Below, piece after piece: positions 46,101 through 57,430 of a DNA stretch of 64,000 nt. The DNA is from Epiperipatus broadwayi (lineage: Eukaryota > Onychophora > Udeonychophora > Euonychophora > Peripatidae): the NCBI GenBank assembly GCA_028023455.1, contig JAQFVV010012531.1:250001-314000 (forward strand), in the 5' to 3' direction. The position numbers and the translations under genes are program-made. Every line of letters begins with the position of its first letter. Positions within the stretch are counted from its first letter, which is position 1. The notes under the pieces are model-generated. The model had not been told where the DNA came from, ran no database searches, and saw only the letters and a program-made list of their open reading frames with translations.

Positions 46101-48920
46101 AGAAATTAATCAACATTTAACTCTTTTCAATAGAAGGCATTTTATGAAAAGTGAATCAGAAATTGCATTCTAGTCAGGGCTTTGCTTTCACTCAAAATAG
46201 TTCAGTCTATGTGAGAAAAGTTTCTAATTCTCTTCATATTTTAACTAGAAATAAGGATAAACTGGAGTCTAAAATTTATTTATTAATTAAAGTGGAACCT
46301 GATATGATTTCTCAAAAAATAAATTTTAATTCGTTTAATATTTTTTTATTTAAATGAATGTAGTGTCAGATCTCATTTTGATAAATTTATCATTTATTTA
46401 AGTATTTTTCGTTTCTATTATTATGATATAATTTTAAACAAAATTTGGATGTCTTTACCAAAAACAAAATGTAATCATTGGTTGGCTACATAAGTAGTAT
46501 TCTTTCTCCTTATATGCATTCACAGTAAGAAGTGTTTTGGTTTTTATAAAAATGGATTTAAATTTTTCTCATTATTCCAACACTTACTTCTACAGAATGT
46601 TTTTCTCACATTAACACTTCCTCTGTTTGTTTTTTCTATCTTGACTATGTACAGATTATGTACAAAAAAAATTTTGAATTTTGGTTTAGAATTTGTTGCT
46701 TTGTTATCAGATTTGAGTTCAATCTCTGTTGCGTTAATGTTTGATATAAATTTATTCCATAGTCATGGTTTGGTCAAACTTTTTCTTTACCTACACATAT
46801 AATTCATCCTTCACGGACTCTAATTAGTTCATATTTTTATTAGATTAAATCGAAGTTTGCATTTTGAATCACCTCTTTCTAAATTAATTCTCACATACCA
46901 ATTTGCAACTTAATTAAAACTCTTGAATTGTATAAAATAATGTTGATATTTATATATATTGATAAATTATTATTTACTAAACTGAATTATTTATTAGCTA
47001 TTCAGAGTTGGAATAATCTTTTTGAGTGGAATAACGTTAATGGAGCGTTTTTAGAATTTCAGAATATCTTCAACTTTCATTGCTAAAGCAGGTTTTGTTT
47101 AAAATTGACTAACTAAAATAGAAGATGAACAACAGCTTGGATAATCAATGTTTTGATATTCAAAATAAAGAAATTTATTAAAATACTCAGATAGGGTATC
47201 CGCTAATTTAAAAAACCTTAATATTGAAATTAAATCTGATATTAGAAAATTAAAATTTCGGTATTATCAGAAGTTTTTCAGTCATAAAAATGTTTATTTG
47301 AAATATAAAAAAACAATCAATTCCTTGGTTAAAAAAAAAAATCTTTTAATAGAATTAAATTTATTAAATATAAAGAAAATTTATTACAATTGCAAAATAA
47401 CGCGAAAAATATATAGCTGATCGATTTAATGAGTTTTTGCAAATACAGTTATAAGGCCAGAATAGATTTTGTCTTCCTATTCATGTTTAAATTCTTTTTG
47501 TTTTTATGTCCAGATATTTATGAATCTCAGTTGTCTATTTTAATTGATAAATGATGTCCATTCTATTGGATTAGATGTCTTAACATTTAAGATACTAAAA
47601 GAAAAATTGATTTTTATTCCTTTTCTGATTCAATTATTTAATTTCGCCTTGCATACTGGAATATTTTTCCAACTGTTTGAAATTTAATGCCATTACACCT
47701 ATCTAAAAAAAGAGTAATTCCACATTTACGGATAATTATAAGCCTATTGCTATTATTTCTGTTATTTTTAAATTGTTGTAAATAGTTCAGGACAAAATGT
47801 TGTCATTTTTAATCAGAAATAAAATGTCTGAGAATCAGTATGGCTTTATTACTTGGATACTTCAAAAAATCATGCACATTATTTAACATAAATCATCGAC
47901 CATTATCTCGATTTCTTTTAAGCATTTAATTTACATTCTCTTGCATGATTTTCATGTTTGGGTAGAGAATTGTTTAAAAGATATAAAACAAGAAAGTAAC
48001 ATTTGTTATAATATCACTAATGTGATTATAATTAATCATGATATTCAACAGGTTTCATTAATGATATATTTTCATTGAAATTACAATTGAAGATTTATGA
48101 TTTTGTTGATATTGTCTTATTCTATGATGATGCTTCTTATATAGCTCTCTTGAAAAAAATAGCAAATGAAGATTTAGGTTTAATTAATAAATGACTATGG
48201 TATAATTCTTTATTGGTAAACCTGGATAAAACAAAAGCTATTCTCTTTTTTTAATAAGCATAATTCTTTCTCTCCTAAGATTAAAATTTGTAAATATGTT
48301 TTGCATTATATGTACTTGTAAGAATATCCCTTTGTAAATAATTATTGTTATTTGGAAATTTATATTGACTCCAGGTTGTCCTGGTCAAATGATATTATAT
48401 ATCTGTTCACATTTATGCAGATTAATGGGATTTTTTTCATTTAACTAAATTTCTTCCTAAGTGGGATTTAGTTTTTTATTTATACTGCCTGGTGTCAGAG
48501 TATTTTAGCCTACAGTATCTCTATTTGGGGTAACTGTTCTTTATATGTTCTATCTTCTTTGTGTGTTACAAGATTATAATTTGCAAATTATCTTTGGTAG
48601 ATCTCAATTCTTTTATGTTTGAGATATATTCATACAGCAATGTATATTTGATGTTCCTTACTTATTCAATGTAGGATCATTCCTGAGATTTACTGCAAAA
48701 AACTTTTCTGTATTCTAGAGTTTCTATTCTCAATACTAATCTTTCTAATAAATTTCAATTTGCTTTATCAAGTTTTTTCAGGAAATCTACTAGAAGACAG
48801 TATGTCTATTTCTGGTACTAAATTACTTAGTACGTTTATATATGAGTGTTCATTAGATCTGAATAATATTTCTCATGTATTTTATAATTTATGCCAATGA
48901 CTGTGCAATATATATTATTC
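46100..48920 (+). pseudogene. Jockey/CR1-like LINE, heavily decayed
   Basis: Endonuclease-like relics occur at 46150-46900 (weak). The reverse transcriptase is clear in pieces: IGLDVLTFKILKEK (about 47560), NYKPIAIISVIFKLL (47730-47780), MLSFLIRN and MSENQYGF (47800-47850), SLMIYFH-type PQGS region lost, LKIYDFVDIVLFYDDASY (about 48090-48145; the family FADD box reads FVDI here, so one catalytic Asp is lost), then LVNLDKTKAILF (about 48210-48245) and SWSNDI (48380). Stops and frameshifts occur throughout. Confidence 0.75.
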
Positions 48921-49267
48921 CTATATTATATTATATTTGTTTTTGTATTTATTATTTTAATCATGTATTTTATTCTTTTTGCTACTTATGATGTATATAT
49001 TCTTAAAGAATCTATTAACTATAATTAAATAGAAATAATACACAACTCAATAATATATAAATTAATTTAATACATCAAATCTGGACCATATAATCATTAT
49101 TTAGAAACAATAAATTCTAAGAAAAATATAAAGATAATAAAGTATAACAAAAATTGTAAAGAAAAAAAAATTATGAAACATTATATATACAAAAAAAAAA
49201 ACATAAATAAATGTAAACAAGACATTTATTTTTTTATATAGCGAGCGATGTTTTTGTTTATAATCCA

Positions 49268-49590
49268 TAATATTAATAAGCCAATAAGCTGATACACATG
49301 CGCTTTGCAGATGTCACTATATAAATGAATACTCCCACTTTTTCAAACCCAAGATAAAGTCTTTAAGAAAATATAGAATGAATCCACCTATATTTTCGAC
49401 CCAACCGTATATGTATGGGCAAATCTGAAGTGTTTGAAATGAAGAGCGTGAAATTATTAATTGATCACTTTAAATTACTTTTCTACATCGTAAATGAATG
49501 ACGCCAATGAAATTTCTAGTGGGAGTATTCATTTATATAGTGACATCTGCAAAGCGCATGTGTATCCCTTATTGGTTTATTAATATTATA
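49268..49590. mobile_element. MITE with 75-bp terminal inverted repeats
   Basis: Ends 49268-49345 and 49512-49590 are near-perfect reverse complements (CACATGCGCTTTGCAGATGT, CACTATATAAATGAATACTC). The centre of about 165 bp is unrelated and non-coding. ATAATATTAATA stands at both ends, so the exact border and target duplication are uncertain. Confidence 0.82.
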
Positions 49591-49883
49591 GATTATAGAT
49601 AAATGTTACTAATATGGGTAATAGCTCATAAAAGTGAAAAATGGCCAATGTTAGGTAATTGGAAATTATAATATATATATATCGGTGTATGTGCAGATAT
49701 TGGTAGGTAGAGAATTTAAATAAGAAATAAAATAATTGTTTATTTGGTTAAAGAAAAATGGTTAAACAAAAATAAAAAGATAAGTAAGGAGATATATATA
49801 TATATTTAAAATATTTGAGGATTATGAAAAGATTTTTTCATTTTATCTCTCGTGGTGACCACTAGAGGAAGTATATTGTGTAG

Positions 49884-50022
49884 AGCAGCCGGATGAAAAT
49901 GTGAAACCCAGAACAGGTATTATGATGTTAAACATGGGTGGTCCAGCAACGTTAGAAGATGTTCATGATTTTTTATTACGACTTTTTTAAGATAAAGATT
50001 TGATATCTCTTCCTGCTCAAAA
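49884..50022 (+). pseudogene. FECH-like: Isolated ferrochelatase-like exon with an in-frame stop
   Basis: Ferrochelatase inserts iron into protoporphyrin IX in mitochondria. The peptide [20 protein letters not shown] then VHDFLLRLF matches the very conserved start of mature ferrochelatase. A TAA at 49988-49990 stands where the family has a hydrophobic residue, most often Leu; a single T-to-A change would make TAA from TTA. The frame then continues correctly as DKDLISLPAQK. The exon keeps an acceptor (ATTGTGTAG) and a strong donor (AA|GTGAGT), so it is a genomic duplicate, not a processed copy. I found no other ferrochelatase exon in the window. It sits in the putative 28-kb DCST intron on the same strand. 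Either a dead exon from a gene duplication or a sequencing error in a real gene whose other exons are outside. Confidence 0.8.
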
Positions 50023-51059
50023 GTGAGTTTTGTAGAGGTAAAAAAAAAGAAGTTTACTAAAAGATAAACTTTATATGTGTCAATTTTTTTTTTTTTTGAT
50101 ACAAACCTAATTATATATTTAACACATTTATTTTTATGAATATGTGATTAACATGTTTATTGCATCATGTAACTCATTCAATGCAGTAATTAATTAAAAA
50201 ATTATATCTCTAAAACAAATAACACTATACATATAAAAAATAATATTTTTAGGGGATAAATTTTCTTTCTTCTCAGTCAAAATATGTAAATACCAAATGA
50301 ATTACCAAACGCAGAAATTTGGTAGTATTATTAGATTTCAGTGACTTACTGTTATCTAATTGATTTTTGGATTTGTATTGTTTTCATTTAATGACTTTTT
50401 TACACTTGTCTTGCCATTTGAAGTCAACAGCTTAAAACTTCAAACATTTAGAATTTGAATTCATTATGGCTGGCTGCATGTCATGTAGTGTCCATTGAAT
50501 TTGAAGTTATGTGATGCATAATAGTAATATTTTTTCATGGGCAACATTTTCAATTTTCATATCCATTTAAGTATATTCAATATTCCTGATGTCATTATTG
50601 TTTAATCAAAAATGTTGATATGATTTTCTGATTATAAAAGCATTGTAATAATTGTATTTAAAATGTCTGGGTTATTCAAATGTAAATTGTTGGTCTCATT
50701 GGAGATATCATAAATCATTACATTCTTTTATGATGATATTGCTATACTTTTTCTGATAATAAATGATTTTCTGCTAATATATACAGGTATTTCCCAACTT
50801 ATACTAATAGTCTGTTCAACAACTTTTTATATAACTTGATTTATATATGAATAGAATAAAATTATAAACCTTTATTGTTGAGTGATATTATACTTTTCAT
50901 TCTTTAAATGATTATACTTCATCACATGATACTATTTCAAAACCTAAAGCTATTCACTGATGAAAACCATAAGCTAGAAACTGATCTGGAGATATTAGAC
51001 AACAGCATTGAATAGGAATTTATTAAGCACTACTATCTGGCATCTATTTATTACTAAAT
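50023..51059. other. No gene recognised
   Basis: A+T-rich DNA after the ferrochelatase-like exon. I looked for the next conserved ferrochelatase segment (around its RIGGGSP motif) and did not see it. Confidence 0.5.
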
Positions 51060-53388
51060 CTTGCACTAAGTGGCAGAATGTGGTGAGAAAAAATGAAAAT
51101 GAATAGTAAATTGTTGGAGGATATTAATAAAAGTGGAAGAGATGGGAGTAAAAAAATTTGGAGTTACATTAAAAGGAGAAATGTAGGGGAAAGAGAGATA
51201 GTATTAATAGATGATGAGGGAATAGAGTGTAGCTCTAGATAAGAGTTAGAGAGAATTTTAAATAGATATGTAATGGATATAGAAAAGATGTTAGATGTGA
51301 AGGACTTAGTGATAGAAAACATGAAAGCATTTAGTAATGGGAATATTAGGTTCACAAAAAATGAACTGAATGAGGCAGGAAAGAGATTGAAAAGGGGAAA
51401 AGTGAGAGGTTTAGATGGGTGGGCAGCAGAGGTGGTAATGAATTTAGGGCATAGAGCAAAAGCAAAGTTATTATCATGTTTTAATAAGATGGCACAGAAG
51501 AGTTTTTCCGGGTAGTTGGAGTAATACAAGAATAAAATTATTATTTAAAGGAAAGGGTAGGGATCATAGAAAGTTAAATAGTTATAGACCGATAGCGGTA
51601 ACATCAGTTTTATATAGTTTTTTCATATATGGTAGCAGGAAGAGTTGTAAAATGGATGGAAGAGAATAATGTAGTGGTGGGGGTAGGTCAGATAGGCATA
51701 TAGGAGATAGTTTGTTTGTAGTTACACAACTTATGGAGATGAGTAGGAATTCAGGTAGATGGTTATATATGAGTTTTATAGATATAGAGAAAGCATATGA
51801 TAGAGTAAATAGAAATAGATTATGGGTAAGGTTAGCAAATTTGGGAATGGATGAAGCTTTAGTAAATATTATTAAGAAATTATATGAAAATAATTATTAT
51901 ACTTACCAATTAGGGGATATAGAATCAGTTAAAGTTAAAAATGAGGTGGGATTAAGGCAAGGATGCTCTATATCACCTATTTTGTTTTTGTTGTATTTGA
52001 GTGAAATGGAGAAAGCAGTAGAAAGACTAGGAAGAGAGATAGAGATACCGTTAATGAGTGGCAAGGGAGTATATACTTTGTCGGGTCTTTTTTTGTGGAT
52101 ATCTTTTTGTGTGCAGAAAAAAGAGAACATAAGGAAATTATGTTGAGGACATGTGCAAGCATGGGTGAAGAAATGGGGATTAAATTTAGTGAAGAAAAAT
52201 CAAATATAATGATGGTTAATACTGGGGAAAGAGAAGATGTAAAATTTTCATTGGGAGGATATAAAGTTAAGTGTGGTGGATAGATATAGGTATTTTGGAA
52301 TCATCTTATATAATCAGGAAAATTGCTTGGATGAATGGGAGAAAAAATAGGTAAATGAAGCAGAGAAAAAAAAAGGTTTGGTAAAGAAATTAACACTATT
52401 TTCATATAATAAATATGATGTGGCTAGAATTGTATGGAAGGGAGTTGCAGTAGCAGGGTTAACATATGGTAATGATGCATTATGTGTTAGTAAAAGGGTT
52501 TTAGATTATTTAGAGAAAGTACAAAGGGAAGTAGGAAGACATGCATTAGATGCAGAGATGTGGACAGCAAAGGAGGCAATTCAAGAAGAAATGGGATGGT
52601 CAAGTTTTTATATGAGAGATGCAAAAAGTAAAATGAAAATGTTTGGTAAGTTGCAGTTTATGGATAGTAAAAGAATAGCCAAAATAGTGTTTAATTGGGT
52701 TATGAGTAAAGAACAATTAACAAGATGGGTGAGAAAGGTAATGTGGTATGCAAAAGATTTAGATAAAGAATTTATATCAGTATACTTGTATAAAAGGTGG
52801 GATGATTGTGTTAGGAGGATTGTTGAGTGTTATAGTGGTAAGGAATGGGATAAAAGAATAGAAGCATTAATAAAAAATAGGGAGTTGGAGAGATGGAGAA
52901 CTAGTATGGAGGATAAGAAAAGTTTAAATATATAGAAGTAAATGGAACATTGGATGCAAGTTAATTTATGATAATAGTAAGGAAAGTAGTTTATTGTTTA
53001 AGGCTTGAACGGGATCTTTAGCAACAAGAGAATATACATATAAGTGAGCAAATTGTGTAAGGAAGGTATAGAAAATATTAGACATTTGTTGATTGAATGT
53101 AAATGCTTGAAAGCAGAAAGGTACAGATAATGAAGTTATGAACAAAGTGATTATACAGAAAGTGAGTTATTGGTTTTTATGCAGCAGTTGCGAAAAGATA
53201 AGGGGGATTTAGATATAAAGGCCATAGAGTTGACAAAGATTATGTTGTGGACATCGGATGGGGTAGAATATGGGAAGACTTAGAGTGGGGAATGGAAAAT
53301 AAAGTGGCTAACAGGTTTATCTAGGCATAACTGCTGAGATATTCTTGACTTTGTTTAAGGAGAAGCCAAAATACATCACATCACATGG
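51060..53388 (+). pseudogene. LINE-A retrotransposon, 5'-truncated, frameshifted
   Basis: Pieces in order: linker (INKSGRDGSKKIWSYIKRRN, about 51120), RT fingers (GKRLKRGKVRGLDGWAAEVV at 51390), RPIAVTSVLY (51580), palm motif A in LYMSFIDIEKAYDRVNR (51760-51815), RQGCSISPILFLLYL (51955), motif C destroyed by a frameshift near 52070-52110, EEMGIKFSEEKSNIMM (52170), a C-terminal region AIQEEMGWSSFYMRDAKSK (52575) and the His-Cys tail. The endonuclease is missing. It ends AATACATCACATCACAT. This is the longest copy of a family with at least three other tails in the window. The clade is not certain (APE-type LINE). Confidence 0.85.
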
Positions 53389-54340
53389 GAACGTTTTTAT
53401 GAGTGCAAAAAAAATATTTATTGAGTGATTGGCGTGTCATACGATTGTTAACTCAAAATACCGGTATAAACAATTTTATTATTGCAAATTCTTAAAAGTT
53501 TATAAAACAACAAAAGAATAATAATAATGGCAATAATAATTCATTTATTTCCAAATTGCGTACTTTACAAAATTATTAATAATATTAAAAAAATTTCTAA
53601 ATTAATACAAGTGAATGACATTTAATTAGAAGAGCGCAAATTGAATGAAATATAATAATAATAAAAAATTAATAGTAATTAAAACAAAATTTTGAAAATA
53701 AAATCAATATAAATCGATATTGTTTAATGAGATTTTTGCTGTTGTGCATGGAATACCAAATGTTTTATATCTGGTTCATATTTTGTCACTTTTGATATTG
53801 TGCATGCAGAACTAGATTCATCTATCATTCTATTTCTTGAACTGTCTTTAATTAAATTCATTTCAAAAAACAATGATCCCATACATATGTAGAGGAGAAA
53901 ATTGATAATATAGCCGTCGCTAATTTTTTAAGACATCAAATATTTCAGAAATAGCGTTTCAGATTATCAATAGTTCCTCTTCAGCATTCTCTATCGATCA
54001 TTTTCAATTCTTTCTAACTCATTTCTCAAGTGAACACATTTTTGTTTCCATAGAGAACTGGATTGAAAATCGACTACTTATATTTCTATATCTTCCAAAT
54101 TAAGCCACTCAGAAATTTCTAAATTGAGATTATCCATTGATATCGTGTCTGAATATAAAATAAATTTTGATGTTTCTCCAAATTATTTAAACTGTGTAAA
54201 TCTTGAAGAAAATTAATCAATTATCGATTGAATAGCAGCACAAAACTCTTGTGTTAATTTTACTTCAACTGGCTTTTCATGAGATACTAAATTTTCCTTA
54301 TATTTGGAAAATATTTGGTGTAAAAAATAACAAGTTGATG
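53389..54340. other. No gene recognised
   Basis: A+T-rich DNA; no coding-like segment. Confidence 0.5.
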
Positions 54341-54950
54341 GAATGCTCATATGTGTGGGAGATTATGATCTGACCAACTGTCGAGTGGATTTGCACAAAA
54401 TACATATATTGAGGATCATATATCGTTTACACGTGTATGTGGTGCATGTATCACTTTTTTGAGATGGATTGGAAGATAAATAGATTAAAAATCCTAAGTT
54501 CAAATCCCTCTAATTACATATATAAAAAGTATTCAGTATAAGCAAATTACATAAGCTTTAGAATACATCATATTATGAGTTCATCCCATCTTTCTACTAT
54601 TAATATATATGAATAAGTAATGGTCCAATAATATGAGGAATTAAGTTGATGTAATGTTTACATGGGTAGACTTCCATCATTGTTTTTTCAATGAAATGAA
54701 TGACTGAATAGTTGGGTGAGAAGATTGAAGCCTGTTCATTAAAGTTTGAGAAATTGCTATTTTAATATAAAATGAGTCTTGATTATATATGTGTGAGAGG
54801 GGATTATGAATCTGTCAAACAGATGAGTGCTCGTTCTGCATGAAATATGAATACTGGGGATCATGTATCTTATTCACATGTAGTCATGTGTATTGGTTGT
54901 TTGAGATGGATTGGAATCCTGAGTTCAAATCCTTTTAATATATATCGAAG
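54341..54950. repeat. Two direct copies of the FB-A right arm
   Basis: 54341-54525 and 54770-54945 both read like 3640-3832: GATGGATTGGA ... AGTTCAAATCC-CTyTAAT, in the same orientation. The 54690-54780 part (GAAGATTGAAGCCTGTTCAT) matches the inner arm at 3597. Confidence 0.65.
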
Positions 54951-55279
54951 CATGATTATAGCCATGTTTTGACAAAGATATACTGCACCAAAAGCCTGGC
55001 TCAGCAAAATAACAAATATCATTTTGATCAAAGATTTACTAAGTAGTAGTTGATAATTGTCTATATACCCTGGTAGAATATATTTTTAACTTTATCTTCC
55101 TTATTGCATTGCTAAGTTCTGAAGAAGATTGCTGGGGCAATTGAAACTATCATAGTGGGTTATAATAAAAGCATTGTAAAATAGTAATAAAAAGCAAAAA
55201 TGATTTAATATATAAAAATAATAATGAATCAAGTACAACCAGCAATAGAACTCCATAATTAATCAATCTAAAATCACTA

Positions 55280-57430
55280 ATAACACTGTATTTTAGGATC
55301 TTATTCTTTGTCCTTTAGGCAACTTTTTAGACAGGAAAGAAAATGACCTCAAAAACCATATGAATACAAATTATTTATAAGAATTGCATAATGAACAGAA
55401 TTAAATGTTTTGAATAAATCTAAATAAACAGCTGCTATCTTGAGATCCTTATCCAATGATGATGTTGTGTACATTACTATAAAGAACATCCAAAGTATTC
55501 TTTCTGTCAACAAAGCTAAGCTGGTATACAGAAAGCACTTTATGTATATTGAATAATGACATTATCTTATCCTTAATTATTATCTTAAATAACTTACGCC
55601 TATAAGTGCTAATATTTAATGGATAACCCATATTTCAAACATTAGAAAAATACAGCTTGAAGAAAGATTAAATAAGTAAATTAAAGTGAGTATAAAAGCA
55701 AATATTAACTCTAAGCCAGAAAAATGAATATTTTTTAAACAATAATTTAAGTGTGATAACAGTATCAAAAACATCCAAACAAAAGAAAGAGTTTGAAATA
55801 AACTTAAAAGTCAAATCATTAATAGAGTGCTTCATGTGTAACACATATGTAAAAAAAATATTTTTAAAATCAGCCACATTTTCATTACTATGTACTTCTA
55901 ATATGTTATCATTATTAATAATAAAATTAATATGGCTAGAGGATTTGCTGTTTTTCATTTTAGAGAAAATTTTTATTACAATAAAGTTCCATAAAATAAC
56001 TTTACATAATTATTTTAATATTGTACTTAATATCTCTATTAAGCTACTTAAAGGTAATCAAATGACCAGAATATTTTAAGTAATTTCTTAATTTTTTTAA
56101 TCAAGTAATCAGACATCGATGGAGAATGTTTTTTATTTTTATTATTCAATTCAATATGATGTCTCTTTGTCAATTAAGGATTCTGAAATTGTAAAAAAAA
56201 ATCATGTTTACATTATCCAAACTATTCCAACTCTTAATGGATAATAAAATATTTAATATGCATAGTTTATTAACATAATTGTATGCAACTGGATTTTTAA
56301 AAGCAACAGACAATTTCAAAGAATTGCAAAATAAATCATAATGGTTAATTCAGATAAGCCAGATTTATAATTAAAATACTGATCAAGTAAAATAAATATA
56401 TGATTAAGTAGAGATTTACAAGATGACATTTTATCTGTAGATAAGAAATTTACTTGACTAAAACTGCAGTATATAATAAATCTTCCTTGATTAATGTCAA
56501 TATTTATATCACTACTTATTGTGGCAGAGGAAGAATGTAGATTAGATGGTTAAGTTCACAAATAAAAGATATAACAATTAGTACATGATCTATATGCAGC
56601 AATTAATGAAAGATTTTCATTAAGAAAATTAAATATTATACCTTTTACACCTTTCTTAAACACTTTATCAATACTCTTTATTTATATCAAAACTAACAGT
56701 TTTGACTGTCCTGCAGTCATCATCAGAGCTACAATATTCAAATATATAATTATATAATTAATACACTTATACACATATTCATATACATAATTAAATACAC
56801 AATACTAACAAAAATAAATATACATTTTAACCTGACCATTGTATAATCATTTTCCATTTTTATTACTTTAATTCTGTCAATATTATTAAATATTAAAACA
56901 GGCAAAACTCACTATATATATTGCCACACACAGCAAGCTAGAGTAATCAATGGATGCCAGAAAGCTTGTGCATAAAATCCCCATCTAGTGCCTACTCATC
57001 CAATATCCCCAGACTAGTTTCTGGCTTATGGCCTTCATCAGTGAGGAGCCTTGGATCTGAGAGCACGGCACCTAGATCTTAGGATCTAATGCAACTTCCA
57101 GCAATTGCCTGTTTTAACAACAGTTATACACAAGCATAAGAGGTGGTAGTCATGTGATGTTTATTATTATTAAATATTACTAATATAGATTCAGCAGTAG
57201 TAATTGTTGAAATATTATAAATGAAATTTAAACTAGTTTTTACGTAAATCGTTACACTTCCAGAATGTGCATATGAATGTGGTGCAAACAACTTATCATC
57301 CAAACTACATAAATGTGGTTTCTCATGAGAAATCCAAGTCTCGGACAGAATAATATTATAAAAATTTAATATAAGATCACTTATATATTTAATTCATCAA
57401 AATGAGTTACGAATATTCATATGAAAAAAT
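55280..57430 (-). pseudogene. Jockey-like LINE, decayed, minus strand
   Basis: Read from 57430 downward: endonuclease relic HMNIRNS, then ILSETWISHEKPHLCSLDD, FAPHSYAHSG and VTIYVKTSLNFI (57430-57200). After about 1.5 kb with unrelated or unrecognisable DNA, reverse transcriptase relics appear: STYRRKLFKIIIKDKIMSLF, YQLSFVDRKNTLDVLYS (55600-55480), AAVYLDLFKTFNSVHYAILI (palm motif A, about 55440-55370) and SCLKSCLKDK. Stops and frameshifts. The middle holds other repeat debris, for example 56930-57120. Confidence 0.72.

Noticed and set aside
55753-56079. 108-codon plus-strand frame
   Set aside because: A+T-rich Ile/Lys/Phe/Leu composition, overlaps a minus-strand LINE region and has no motif.
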